From positions 1 to 43,265 of the forward strand of contig JAURGP010000014.1 of NCBI GenBank assembly GCA_030833725.1: 43,265 bases of DNA. The letters run 5' to 3'. The position numbers were made by a program, and so were the translations under genes. Every line of letters begins with the position of its first letter. Position 1 is the first letter of the stretch. The DNA is from Candidatus Kapaibacterium sp. (GTDB lineage Bacteria > Bacteroidota > Ignavibacteria > Kapaibacteriales > Kapaibacteriaceae). Below the pieces are notes generated by a model. That model saw nothing but the letters and a program-made list of their open reading frames with translations, was not told the DNA's origin and searched no databases. Below are positions 15,173 to 23,793 of this stretch, piece after piece.

Positions 15173-15220
15173 AGTGTCGTTGATGTTATCGCTGGTGTTA
15201 TCGCTAGTGTTACCGTTCCG
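15173..15220. repeat. Short 12-bp tandem repeat between two envelope genes
   Basis: Four imperfect 12-bp units: agtgtcgttgat, gttatcgctggt, gttatcgctagt, gttaccgttccg. The two central copies differ at one base. The array spans the gap between the YtxH-like and DUF948-like genes and covers the YtxH stop codon (15210-15212). Confidence 0.7.
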
Positions 15221-15611
15221 ACCCTTCTCGTTTGGCTCCTTCAGCGCGACTGCGAGCGTCACGTAGCACCTGCTCGGCATTCGACAGCAGCGATTCGGCT
15301 TGTTGTCGGGCTGATGAGACGATCCGTTCCGCCTTCATCCGTCCTTCATTGACAACATCATCGACAGCGTCGTCGACAGCACGGTGAAGGACATCGCCAG
15401 CGCGATTGACTGTGGCTTCCACAGCCGTGGCCTCGTTGGCCAACATCTCCTTGGCCCTGCCAATCAGGTCTTCGGACGTGTCGGCAAGATCTTTGCGCAA
15501 TTCCTTACCAGACTTCGGCGCAAAGAGGAGAGCAAGTACGGCACCAGCCAACCCGCCAATGACGGCGCCTGCCAGAAACCCAGTGAAGGGGCTTTGATGT
15601 CGGGATTCCAT
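15210..15611 (-). CDS. YtxH-domain membrane protein
   Basis: 133 residues. The N-terminal helix FLAGAVIGGLAGAVLALLFAPKSGKELRKDL is the YtxH (gas-vesicle GvpP-like) signature: a glycine-rich membrane helix followed by LLFAPKSGKE-R. The remaining 90 residues are a charged amphipathic helix (AKEMLANEATAVEATVNRAGDVLHRAVDDAVDDVVNEGRMKAERIVSSARQ written here only as a description of heptad character). Such proteins are general-stress or envelope proteins of unknown mechanism. It sits 29 bp after kdsC and ahead of the DUF948-like gene, a pairing often seen. Confidence 0.86.
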   Translation of the reverse strand: MESRHQSPFTGFLAGAVIGGLAGAVLALLFAPKSGKELRKDLADTSEDLIGRAKEMLANEATAVEATVNRAGDVLHRAVDDAVDDVVNEGRMKAERIVSSARQQAESLLSNAEQVLRDARSRAEGAKREGSER

Positions 15612-15640
15612 ACTTCGACCTTGATGAGGTGTAGTGGAGA

Positions 15641-16156
15641 TTACCAGCCTTCTGTCAGCGTAACGGCATGCCCCTGAGCACGGAGAATGAACTCAATGAA
15701 CTCGCGCACGGCACCGTGTCCTCCAGGCAGGCTGCAGACGAAGTGCGCACTCTGCCGTATGGTTTCTACGGCGTCCGACGGACAGCCAGCCAGGGCACAC
15801 ACACGCATGACGGGACCATCGTTGACGTCGTCACCAATATACGCAACGGCATCAAGTGCCACCCCGGCCTGAGTGGCCAACGACGTAAGTGCTGCCGTTT
15901 TATCGTGCGAGCCAAGGACAATGTGATCGATCTTCAACTTCAGTGCACGCTGTTGGGCGATGATCGAGTGTTCGCTGGTGATGATGGCTGGCACCAGTCC
16001 CGCGCGTTGGAGCAGGGTGATTCCCATCCCATCGCGCGTGGAGAAGCGCTTCATCATCTCCCCTTCCATCCCGTAGTACATGGCACCATCCGTAAGGGTA
16101 CCATCTACATCCATCACCACCATCTTGATCCGTTCAGCACGCTCTTGGAGTGTCAT
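15641..16156 (-). CDS. kdsC: KdsC-type 3-deoxy-D-manno-octulosonate 8-phosphate phosphatase
   Basis: 171 residues from the ATG at 16156. Short HAD-family (C0, cap-less) phosphatase: D16-x-D18-G-T nucleophile motif, IITSEHS (threonine/serine motif), H-D-K-TAA lysine region and YIGDDVNDGPVM metal-binding motif; the family forms a tetramer using the beta hairpin after DGTLTDG as a cap. It dephosphorylates Kdo-8-phosphate in LPS core synthesis, fitting the LptD gene in this window. An in-frame ATG at 16210 would add 18 residues but would run through the prmA promoter region and lacks HAD similarity, so the shorter form is preferred. It starts the minus-strand kdsC-ytxH-DUF948 operon, divergent from prmA. 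Confidence 0.9.
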   Translation of the reverse strand: MTLQERAERIKMVVMDVDGTLTDGAMYYGMEGEMMKRFSTRDGMGITLLQRAGLVPAIITSEHSIIAQQRALKLKIDHIVLGSHDKTAALTSLATQAGVALDAVAYIGDDVNDGPVMRVCALAGCPSDAVETIRQSAHFVCSLPGGHGAVREFIEFILRAQGHAVTLTEGW

Positions 16157-16183
16157 TCGGTCAGCCCCCTGCAGATTGCAACG

Positions 16184-16191
16184 TAGATTTG
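16184..16191 (+). promoter_or_regulatory. -7 promoter element for the prmA-mfd-tsaB operon
   Basis: TAGATTTG, a perfect TAnnTTTG, 48 bp before the prmA ATG at 16240. No TTG at -33. It lies in the 83-bp gap with divergent kdsC. Confidence 0.55.
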
Positions 16192-16239
16192 TGTGTACAT
16201 CCAATACCATCTAACGAACGAAACTACAACGAGAGCTCC

Positions 16240-17100
16240 ATGCCGACACGCTATGTTCTGGTGACCGTGAACATTCCCGAGGAGCAGCACGACGTTGCCA
16301 CGGCCATCCTGACTACCTACCCGATGCTTGGGATCGAGGTTGGAATGGACAGCCTGACCGTCTGCTTTGATCAGTCCGATTGGGATCCAGCCTACGAACA
16401 GCAGATTCTCGAGGATCTTGCTGCCGCCAGCGTCTCAGCAACCATGGGCCTTGTAGGTACCGAGGAAGATCAGAACTGGAATGCTGAATGGGAAGCCAGC
16501 ATCGATCCGGTGATTGTCAATGATCGCATTGCCATCGTGCCAGAGTGGCGGGAATCGGAGTTCGACGTCCCGTTGAAACTCGTCATTACGCCGAAGATGT
16601 CGTTCGGCACTGGGCACCATGCCACAACGCGCATGATGTGCCGATTGATGGAGCACCGTGTGCAGGCCGGTGACACGTGGGTGGACGTTGGGACTGGAAC
16701 GGGTGTACTGGCCATTCTGGCCGTGAAGCTCGGTGCGCGTCACGTTCTGGCCTTCGACAACAACGAATGGTCGGTGCTGAATTCAGAAGAGAACATCCTC
16801 AAGAATTCGTGTGAAGGGGCTATTGATCTTCGACAGGATGAACTGGGATCAATCGAACTCCCCCACTGCGACGGATTAGCCGCCAACCTGTATCGCCACC
16901 TTGTGATTCCCTACTCGGCTGACTTTGTCAACGCTGTCAAACCCGGTGGATGGATCATCGTTTCGGGCATACTGAAGTATGATGCCGACGACGTGATCGC
17001 TCCATTTCTGGCCCTTGGATGTTCTCTCGATGAGCGGATCGATGAAAGCGAGTGGTGTGCCATCGCCTTCCGTACGCCAACTGCACCATCCGCATCATGA
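16240..17100 (+). CDS. prmA: Ribosomal protein L11 methyltransferase
   Basis: 286 residues from MPTRYVLV at 16240; an upstream in-frame ATG at 16150 would run back across the promoter and into kdsC and is rejected. The linker motif KMSFGTGHHATTRMM and the SAM-binding DVGTGTGVLAILAVKLGARHVLAFDNN are typical of PrmA, which trimethylates ribosomal protein L11 in the cytoplasm. The catalytic/substrate loop reads LAANLYRHLVIPY where many PrmA have NI-A--L. First gene of a run with the small membrane protein (ATGA overlap), mfd and tsaB. Confidence 0.93.
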   Translation: MPTRYVLVTVNIPEEQHDVATAILTTYPMLGIEVGMDSLTVCFDQSDWDPAYEQQILEDLAAASVSATMGLVGTEEDQNWNAEWEASIDPVIVNDRIAIVPEWRESEFDVPLKLVITPKMSFGTGHHATTRMMCRLMEHRVQAGDTWVDVGTGTGVLAILAVKLGARHVLAFDNNEWSVLNSEENILKNSCEGAIDLRQDELGSIELPHCDGLAANLYRHLVIPYSADFVNAVKPGGWIIVSGILKYDADDVIAPFLALGCSLDERIDESEWCAIAFRTPTAPSAS

Positions 17101-17285
17101 CCTCGCCGAAGCGCTCCAACACTTGGATCTACGCCGCAGCAGCTCTCTTTGGTGTTGTTCTGTTGTTGCTAGTCGTCAACGGTGGGATGTGCGAGAGGTA
17201 CAACCGTAAGATGCAGCGGCAACAGTTGATGCGTCAGTACCTTGATTCCATTCGTGCCGAGGAGCAGAAGCGCTTCCTCGACTAA
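17097..17285 (+). CDS. Small single-pass membrane protein of unknown function
   Basis: 62 residues, ATG overlapping the prmA stop as ATGA at 17097. A basic N-terminus (TSPKRSN) precedes one hydrophobic helix (about residues 10-28, WIYAAAALFGVVLLLLVV) and then a strongly charged helical tail (RYNRKMQRQQLMRQYLDSIRAEEQKRF). The topology resembles small division or septum proteins (FtsL/DivIC size class) but there is no clear leucine-zipper periodicity, so I give no function. Position between prmA and mfd with 16 bp before mfd suggests co-transcription. Confidence 0.68.
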   Translation: MTSPKRSNTWIYAAAALFGVVLLLLVVNGGMCERYNRKMQRQQLMRQYLDSIRAEEQKRFLD

Positions 17286-17301
17286 CTCCCTTGTGCACCG
17301 T

Positions 17302-20300
17302 ATGGCCACCGTTCGAACACACTCTTACAGCATCATCGATCGTGTGCAGCATGCCAACCTCGTTGTGCAGGCCGCCCAGCGCTTAACTGCTGACCGTCGC
17401 GTACGGATAAAGAACCTCGTTGGATCATCAAAAGCGATCCTGGTTGCAGCGCTGTACCAGTTGGGAGAGGTTCCCATGGTTGTCCTTGCCTCTGACGACC
17501 GTAGCAGCGACGATTGGACGCACGATCTCGGTGTGCTGCTGCGGGAGGCCTCCATCACAACAGTCCATCGACCGCATGCATCTTCCGGACGTCTGGATCT
17601 TGGAAGTTTACGTCACGATGAAATCGACGCCCTGTTGAAGGTACAATACGCTACCCGCTCCCTCACCGTGGTTACATCCGCAGCACTAGGTGCACGGATG
17701 CCATCGCAGCAGTCCTTGGCCCAGTATCAACGTGAACTTCATCGTGGTCTACACCTACCCTACGAGTCCTTTGTAACGGAGCTGGCCATCAATGGGTACG
17801 AGCGCGTGGACTTTGTTGGGAAGCCAGGTGAGATGTCCGTTCGTGGGGGAATCGTCGACCTCTACCCTGCCGGATGGAGCAATCCCCTGCGCATTGAGTT
17901 CTGGGGAGACGACGTAGACTCCATCCGTGAGTTTGAGCCCCTTTCCCAGAGATCCATTCGTGAACATGATCGGGCGACGGTCCTCACACACGTGTTCCAC
18001 GACGATGATGAACAGCTCACTGCCACCGTACTGGATCATCTTCCTCCGGATACGGTGATCGTGTACGACGGTCCATTAACGGTAGAAGAATCTTCTATCG
18101 TTGAAGCATTGAAGACGTTCCCCACCTTAGAGATTAATCCACTCGGAGACGCCGATCTGACAACGGCCACCAAGCCACAGCCATCGGTAGCTGGTTCGAT
18201 CGAACAGATGTTGCAGCAGGCTGCTGCCTTACAACGTTCAAGTGTACACGTGTTCCTTGGTGCCGATGGTAAGGCAGCATCGCACAGACTCATCGAGCTC
18301 TGCGAGGGAGTCACCGATCATGTTGAGGAGGAGAGTGAAGAGCGTGCGCTCGGCTTCCATCGCGCGATGAACGGCATGGAGTGGCTGCCGGCTTCACTCA
18401 GCCAGGGTTGTACGTGGAACGAACTTGGTATTGCCGTGTGGTCGGAGCATGAAGTGTTTGGCCGACAGCGTGCCCAGCGGCGATCCAAGCGATCAGAGTC
18501 TGGCATCACGATTCGTGAGATACAGCAGCTGCACAAAGGTGAGTTCGTTGTGCACACCGACAAGGGTATCGGCCAGTTTGACGGTCTTACGACCATCGAT
18601 ATCAACGGAAGTCAGGTGGATTGTGTGCGCCTCCTCTTTGCCGGTGGCGACGTGCTGTATGTCCATTTGAACTACGTCCACAAGCTATCGAAGTTCAGTG
18701 CCGAAGAGGGGTCCGTGCCGAAGCTATCGAAGCTTGGCACAGCAGAATGGGAGCGCAAAAAGGCCCGAGCGAAGAAGCGGATTAAGGATATTGCGCGCGA
18801 CCTGATCACCCTGTATGCTCAGCGCAAGGCACAACCAGGCTACGCCTTCCCAGAGGATACGATCTGGCAGAAGGAGTTCGAGGCATCGTTTCAATACGAA
18901 GACACAGCCGACCAGGCAAAGGCAACGGCAGAGGTCAAGGCCGACATGGAACAGTCAGCTCCGATGGACCGACTGATCTGTGGTGACGTAGGATTCGGCA
19001 AAACCGAGATTGCTATTCGCGCGGCCTTCAAGGCAGCTCAGGCTGGCAAGCAGGTTGCCGTTCTCGTGCCAACAACGATTCTGGCACAGCAGCACTACAT
19101 GACCTTCTCTGATCGGTTGCGTCGCTACCCTGTGACCATTGAGGTTCTGTCGCGGTTTCGCTCGAAAGCTGAACAGCGAGACGTACTCCAGCGATTGGCC
19201 GAGGGGAAGGTCGACATCATCATCGGCACGCATAGGCTGCTAAGCGCCGACGTGCAGTTCCGTCAGTTAGGTCTGCTGATTGTTGATGAAGAGCAGCGAT
19301 TTGGGGTTTCCGCCAAGGAAAAGCTCCGCGCACTGCGCACTACGGTGGATACGCTTACCTTGACCGCCACGCCGATCCCTCGTACGCTGCACTTCTCGCT
19401 GATGGGTGCTCGCGACCTCTCCGTGATTGAGACGCCGCCACGAAACCGCCTACCGGTGGAAACCGAGATCATTGAGTGGGATGACGACCTGCTGCGTGAG
19501 GCACTGCAGCGTGAATGCGATCGCGGCGGGCAAACGTTCATCGTAACCGACAAAATTCATGACATGGAGCAGCTGATCACACGGATCCGCATGCTTGCTC
19601 CCACTTTGCGCATCACGATGGCCCACGGACAGTTGCCTACCGAGGAGCTGGAAGACGTCATGGAGGCCTTCCTTGAACGAAAGTACGATGTGTTAGTGGC
19701 CACCAAGATCATCGAATCCGGCTTGGACATTCCCAACGCCAATACGATGATTGTCTATCGCGCCGATAACTTCGGCCTTGCCGAGCTCTACCAGTTGCGA
19801 GGCCGTGTTGGACGCTCGAACGTCCAAGCCTACTGCTACCTGCTGATTCCACCTGTCCATACCATCTCTCGGATAGCCCTGCGCCGGCTCCAGGCGCTCG
19901 AAGAGTTCACTGATCTCGGAAGCGGTTTCCAGCTGGCAATGCGGGATCTTGAGCTGCGTGGTGCCGGGAATCTCTTAGGGGGCGAACAGAGTGGTTTTAT
20001 CATGGACATGGGATTTGAACTCTACCACAAGATTCTCGACGAAGCTGTCGACGAACTCCGCACGGAAGAGTTTCACGAGCTGTTTGGAACATCCACCGCT
20101 CGTGAGCGCCGGCCGTCCTTTACCAACGAAGACGTTGCCATCGAGCTAGATGTTGACGCCCTGTTGCCGAAGTCGTGGATACCGACCGATACCGACCGCT
20201 ATGAGGCGTATAAGACCTTGTACAACGCAACACGTGATGCCGATGCCGACGCCGTGTTTGCTGACCTCCGTGATCGGTTCGGAGCGTTACCGGCAGATGC

Positions 20301-20592
20301 CGAACATCTGTGGTATGCTGTGCGGTTGCGCATCGCAGCACTTCCAACTGGCTTTGTGCGATTGCGCCTGCAGCACACATCGCTCTCGATCGAACTACCG
20401 CCAGAATCGCAGACCACTTACTATGAAACGGCATTCCAGCGGATCTTGAGCTGGATGGCAGACAAACCCAACATCCGTTTTGTGCAGCATGGCAAACGAT
20501 TGTTGCTTGAGGTAGAGCTGGCACGCCGCGATGATGCCATCAATGTTGTCTCCTCGATCGCTGCGGCAATCCTAGCAGAGGAGGCCGTATGA
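17302..20592 (+). CDS. mfd: Transcription-repair coupling factor (Mfd translocase)
   Basis: 1096 residues from MATVRTHS at 17302. Mfd removes RNA polymerase stalled at lesions and recruits UvrA. In order: UvrB-homology module (DFVGKPGEMSVRGGIVDLYPAG...EFWGDDVDSIREF), the CarD-like RNA-polymerase-interaction domain (LHKGEFVVHTDKGIGQFDGL, about residues 420-490), then superfamily-2 helicase lobes (ICGDVGFGKTEIA; IGTHRLL; DEEQRFG; LTATPIPRTL; ESGLDIPNANTMIVYRADNFGLAELYQLRGRVGR) and a C-terminal autoinhibitory TRCF domain. A TTTCATT-type ribosome site is not obvious; GTG at 17293 is an alternative start. Its stop overlaps tsaB (ATGA). Together with uvrA in the window it supplies transcription-coupled repair. 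Confidence 0.98.
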   Translation: MATVRTHSYSIIDRVQHANLVVQAAQRLTADRRVRIKNLVGSSKAILVAALYQLGEVPMVVLASDDRSSDDWTHDLGVLLREASITTVHRPHASSGRLDLGSLRHDEIDALLKVQYATRSLTVVTSAALGARMPSQQSLAQYQRELHRGLHLPYESFVTELAINGYERVDFVGKPGEMSVRGGIVDLYPAGWSNPLRIEFWGDDVDSIREFEPLSQRSIREHDRATVLTHVFHDDDEQLTATVLDHLPPDTVIVYDGPLTVEESSIVEALKTFPTLEINPLGDADLTTATKPQPSVAGSIEQMLQQAAALQRSSVHVFLGADGKAASHRLIELCEGVTDHVEEESEERALGFHRAMNGMEWLPASLSQGCTWNELGIAVWSEHEVFGRQRAQRRSKRSESGITIREIQQLHKGEFVVHTDKGIGQFDGLTTIDINGSQVDCVRLLFAGGDVLYVHLNYVHKLSKFSAEEGSVPKLSKLGTAEWERKKARAKKRIKDIARDLITLYAQRKAQPGYAFPEDTIWQKEFEASFQYEDTADQAKATAEVKADMEQSAPMDRLICGDVGFGKTEIAIRAAFKAAQAGKQVAVLVPTTILAQQHYMTFSDRLRRYPVTIEVLSRFRSKAEQRDVLQRLAEGKVDIIIGTHRLLSADVQFRQLGLLIVDEEQRFGVSAKEKLRALRTTVDTLTLTATPIPRTLHFSLMGARDLSVIETPPRNRLPVETEIIEWDDDLLREALQRECDRGGQTFIVTDKIHDMEQLITRIRMLAPTLRITMAHGQLPTEELEDVMEAFLERKYDVLVATKIIESGLDIPNANTMIVYRADNFGLAELYQLRGRVGRSNVQAYCYLLIPPVHTISRIALRRLQALEEFTDLGSGFQLAMRDLELRGAGNLLGGEQSGFIMDMGFELYHKILDEAVDELRTEEFHELFGTSTARERRPSFTNEDVAIELDVDALLPKSWIPTDTDRYEAYKTLYNATRDADADAVFADLRDRFGALPADAEHLWYAVRLRIAALPTGFVRLRLQHTSLSIELPPESQTTYYETAFQRILSWMADKPNIRFVQHGKRLLLEVELARRDDAINVVSSIAAAILAEEAV

Positions 20593-21257
20593 TCGTGTTG
20601 GCACTGGAAACAACTGGAGACACGTGCGGAGTAGCTTTAGCCTCGTGTACGTCGGCAGGAATGAACCTGATCGAGCTGCGAGAGGTGTTTGGCAGCAACG
20701 TCCATGATGCCCGCATCGCAGAGCTTACGCAGGGTGTGCTGTCGGGAGGCAATGTGTTGATCGAAGATGTCGATCTCGTGGCTGTTAGCGCAGGACCGGG
20801 TTCCTTTACGGGAACGCGCATCGGCGTGTCGTTTGCCAAGGGGCTTACCCTCTCGGGGCGTCCACAGCTGATGCTGGTGGACACGGCCCGAGCACTGGCT
20901 GGAGCAGCTCACGAGATTGCCATCGCTGCAGGTAGACGGGGTGTCATGGTAGTGATTCCGTCGCACCAGGACATGGTGTACACCGACTCCTACGTTCTTG
21001 CGGACACGGGTGATCTTGTGCGGTCGCCGTTTGATTCACCACGACTACAACGTATCTCCGAGATCGAAGAACACTGTTGCGACGAACGCGTACTCGTATG
21101 CGGACCAGGGGCTGGCGCCTGTACGCCATCACCGATAAGTGGGCTTACACGGCTCTCGGCCAGGTTCATCGCCCGCGAGGCGTGTCGGCACCCAGTGTTC
21201 GACAACCCTCTCACCGCCGAACCGCTCTACCGACAAGAATTCAAAGGGCGCTACTGA
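20589..21257 (+). CDS. tsaB: tRNA threonylcarbamoyladenosine biosynthesis protein TsaB
   Basis: 222 residues, ATG overlapping the mfd stop. The N-terminus IVLALETTGDTCGVAL and the motif VSAGPGSFTGTRIGVSFAKGL are diagnostic for TsaB, the non-catalytic ASKHA-fold partner that dimerises with TsaD to make t6A37 in ANN-decoding tRNAs. The C-terminal part is shortened and variable as usual. The end of the gene forms one arm of a long hairpin (21244-21281). Confidence 0.93.
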   Translation: MIVLALETTGDTCGVALASCTSAGMNLIELREVFGSNVHDARIAELTQGVLSGGNVLIEDVDLVAVSAGPGSFTGTRIGVSFAKGLTLSGRPQLMLVDTARALAGAAHEIAIAAGRRGVMVVIPSHQDMVYTDSYVLADTGDLVRSPFDSPRLQRISEIEEHCCDERVLVCGPGAGACTPSPISGLTRLSARFIAREACRHPVFDNPLTAEPLYRQEFKGRY

Positions 21258-21281
21258 CGAAGTCTCGTGCGTAGCGCCCTT
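21244..21281. terminator. Hairpin between convergent tsaB and peroxidase genes
   Basis: AAGGGCGCTAC (21244-21254) and its exact reverse complement GTAGCGCCCTT (21271-21281) form an 11-bp stem with a 16-base loop. The left arm is the last codons of tsaB. There is no strong T run on either side, so it is a bidirectional terminator candidate or an mRNA 3'-end stabiliser. Confidence 0.6.
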
Positions 21282-21298
21282 GAGTGATCGAGCTCCGA

Positions 21299-22348
21299 TT
21301 ATTGTGCGGCCAGCTTGCGAGACGGATCAGAAAGCGCCGAAAGGAAGGCCACGATAAGGTCGCGGTCCTTGGTCTCCAGCTTCCGACCGAGTTGGTGCCA
21401 CGCCATCGACGTCACAGCAGAATCCAGCGTAGGAATCGAACCGTCGTGATAGTACGGTGCCGTCAGAGCCACGTTACGCAAACTTGGCACCTTGAACATC
21501 AGGCTGTCAGCAGGGTCCTTGGTGACTTCGTACCGACCAGCATCCTTGGAGTCATACGGGTTCACCAGTCCGAGTTTTTGATACATCGACCCACCAAAGG
21601 TTGGGCTCACGTGGCATGTGATGCATCCGGTGGAGATGAACGTCTGCAAACCGCGCTTTTCAACGTCGGTGAGTGCCGACGATGTTCCGGAGACGTAGTC
21701 GTCGTAGCGTGACTTGGACACGAGCGTACGCTCAAAGGCAGCAATAGCTGTTGCAACGTTATGGTACGTGATCGGCTGCTTGGCCTGTGGAAACGCTGCA
21801 GCGAAGGCCGTCTTGTACTCGTCGATGGCAGATAGGCGGTCTTCCACATCCTTTTCGCTGGCCATGGCCATTTCCGCTGGATTCAGAATCGGACCCTTGG
21901 CTTGCTCAACAAGATCCGCAGCACGTCCATCCCAAAACTGGACGAAGTGGAAACCAGCGTTCAACACCGTAGGTGAGTTGCGCGTACCGGGTGTACCATG
22001 TGCACCTGGCGAAGTAGGCAGATTGTCGACGCCCGACTTTCCTCCATCCACCATGTGGCAGGAGTTGCACGACTGTGTGCCAGTTGCCGACAACTGGGTT
22101 TCGTTGTAGAGTTTCTCCCCCAGCGCAACCAACTCTGGAGTGTCCGTACTTGCACCCGGCATCATGTCGGGCAGTACACCGAACAGCGCTTTTGCTTGAG
22201 CCAAGAGGGTTTCCTCCTCTTCAGGGGTAAGGGGCTCGACGGTTAGGGTGGCCGTCTCTTCCGGTGTGGTCTCCGGCTTTGAGCAACCTACGATTCCTCC
22301 AACAGCAGCGGAAGCAAGCAGAAGTGCGAGGAGCACAGCTTTCATCAT
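21299..22348 (-). CDS. Dihaem cytochrome c peroxidase/MauG-family lipoprotein
   Basis: 349 residues. A type II signal peptide ends at C22 (G-I-V-G-C), so the mature protein is probably lipid-anchored. Two haem c sites are visible: C94-N-S-C97-H98 and C242-I-T-C245-H246; the family motifs GTPGTRNSPTVLNAGF and FKVPSLRNVALTAPYYHDGS follow in the usual order, the latter holding residues near the peroxidatic haem. Bacterial CcpA-type enzymes reduce hydrogen peroxide with electrons from small cytochromes or cupredoxins in the periplasm; MauG-like members oxidise other substrates, and sequence alone does not separate them here. The gene is divergent from purB, with its own promoter. Confidence 0.92.
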   Translation of the reverse strand: MMKAVLLALLLASAAVGGIVGCSKPETTPEETATLTVEPLTPEEEETLLAQAKALFGVLPDMMPGASTDTPELVALGEKLYNETQLSATGTQSCNSCHMVDGGKSGVDNLPTSPGAHGTPGTRNSPTVLNAGFHFVQFWDGRAADLVEQAKGPILNPAEMAMASEKDVEDRLSAIDEYKTAFAAAFPQAKQPITYHNVATAIAAFERTLVSKSRYDDYVSGTSSALTDVEKRGLQTFISTGCITCHVSPTFGGSMYQKLGLVNPYDSKDAGRYEVTKDPADSLMFKVPSLRNVALTAPYYHDGSIPTLDSAVTSMAWHQLGRKLETKDRDLIVAFLSALSDPSRKLAAQ

Positions 22349-22397
22349 GATCTCTCAATAGTGGGTGATTTGAAACAGTGCGTACAACAACATCAGA

Positions 22398-22405
22398 CAA
22401 AAATA
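22398..22405 (-). promoter_or_regulatory. -7 promoter element of the peroxidase gene
   Basis: Minus strand TATTTTTG, a perfect TAnnTTTG, 49 bp before the ATG at 22348. No TTG at -33 spacing. Confidence 0.55.
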
Positions 22406-22423
22406 AGTGCCCGCTGCTTTCCA

Positions 22424-22431
22424 TAGATTTG
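22424..22431 (+). promoter_or_regulatory. -7 promoter element of purB
   Basis: Plus strand TAGATTTG, a perfect TAnnTTTG, 47 bp before the purB ATG at 22479. It lies back-to-back with the peroxidase promoter, 18 bp apart, so the two transcripts start within a shared region. Confidence 0.55.
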
Positions 22432-22478
22432 CCCGGGGATTTGGATCCTCTCCACCACTATCGTAGAAGTAACCGCAC

Positions 22479-23771
22479 ATGATACCTCGCTACACCTTGC
22501 CGGAAATGGGCCAGATCTGGTCGGATGATAACCGCTATGCGATCTGGCTAGAGATCGAGATTCTAGCCTGCGAGGCGCAAGCGCAGCTTGGACATATTCC
22601 GGAGGATGCCGTTCGGGAAATCCGAGCCAAGGCGCAGTTCAATAGCGAGCGAATAGCTGAGATCGAGGAAGTGACGAAGCACGATGTGATCGCCTTCACC
22701 ACAAACGTGGCGGAATACGTTGGCCCGGCCTCGCGCTACATCCATCTCGGGATGACGTCCAGCGACGTGCTCGACACCTGTCTGGGAGTGCAACTCCGTC
22801 AGGCCGGTGAGAAGATTCTCGCCGATCTTGAGCGCCTGCGCACGGTGATTGCACGCAGGGCCCAAGAGCACAAGTACACCGTCTGTATCGGACGCACCCA
22901 CGGCATCCATGCCGAACCAACAACCTTCGGCCTGAAACTGGCACTCTGGTACGAGGAATGCAAACGCAGTATCCACCGCATGCGGCAAGCGATCGACACG
23001 ATTGCTGTAGGGCAGATCTCTGGAGCCGTTGGCACCTTTGAGCACCTTTCGCCGGACGTTGAGGCCTATGTGTGCAGCAAGCTCGGACTTCGTCCCGCAC
23101 CAGTGAGCACACAGGTCATCCAGCGTGATCGCCATGCCGAGTTCCTCTCCACACTTGCCATCATCGGCTCCTTCCTTGAGAAAATCGGTACCGAGGTGCG
23201 GCACCTGCAGCGAACCGAGGTCCGTGAGGCCGAGGAATACTTTTCGGCTGGTCAGAAGGGCTCTAGCGCCATGCCTCACAAGCGTAACCCGATCGTCTCT
23301 GAGCGGCTCTGCGGATTGGCTCGACTGCTTCGCGGTAATGCCATGGCAGCCATGGAAAACAATGCCCTGTGGCATGAGCGCGACATTTCTCACTCTAGTG
23401 TCGAGCGCGTGATTTGTCCAGACTCTACCATCACCCTTGACTACATGCTTGCCCTCAGTATCAAACTCATCGATACGCTACTGGTGTATCCGGAAACGAT
23501 GAAGGCAAACATGGACCGCACCCATGGGCTGCCGTTCTCGCAGTCGGTGCTGCTGGCTCTCGTGCGTGCGGGAGTGAGTCGTGAGGACGCCTACGTTCTG
23601 GTGCAGCGGAATGCCATGCAGACGTGGGAAACCGGCACGCCACTGCAAACGCTTCTGACGGCAGATGCAGACGTTACGGCACACGTCTCTGCCGAGCAGC
23701 TGGCTGACATCTTCGATGAAACACGGATGCTGAAGAACGTTGACGTCATCTTTGAGCGCGTCGGTCTCTAG
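22479..23771 (+). CDS. purB: Adenylosuccinate lyase
   Basis: 430 residues, the Bacillus/Thermotoga size class. It cleaves SAICAR to AICAR and adenylosuccinate to AMP, releasing fumarate, in purine synthesis. The fumarase-superfamily signature [10 protein letters not shown] is intact, with the flexible-loop serine, and the upstream [11 protein letters not shown] and [14 protein letters not shown] segments supply the other active-site residues. The N-terminus [26 protein letters not shown] is standard, fixing the start. Single-gene unit. Confidence 0.97.
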   Translation: MIPRYTLPEMGQIWSDDNRYAIWLEIEILACEAQAQLGHIPEDAVREIRAKAQFNSERIAEIEEVTKHDVIAFTTNVAEYVGPASRYIHLGMTSSDVLDTCLGVQLRQAGEKILADLERLRTVIARRAQEHKYTVCIGRTHGIHAEPTTFGLKLALWYEECKRSIHRMRQAIDTIAVGQISGAVGTFEHLSPDVEAYVCSKLGLRPAPVSTQVIQRDRHAEFLSTLAIIGSFLEKIGTEVRHLQRTEVREAEEYFSAGQKGSSAMPHKRNPIVSERLCGLARLLRGNAMAAMENNALWHERDISHSSVERVICPDSTITLDYMLALSIKLIDTLLVYPETMKANMDRTHGLPFSQSVLLALVRAGVSREDAYVLVQRNAMQTWETGTPLQTLLTADADVTAHVSAEQLADIFDETRMLKNVDVIFERVGL

Positions 23772-23793
23772 TCATCTGCTACTCGGCTGCTGA

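Noticed and set aside
16157-16210. Upstream ATG for KdsC
   Set aside because: The extra 18 residues are unlike HAD phosphatases and overlap the divergent prmA promoter element.
22563-23393. A 276-codon open frame on the minus strand inside purB
   Set aside because: It is antisense to a complete PurB with all signature motifs and has no recognisable motif or start context.
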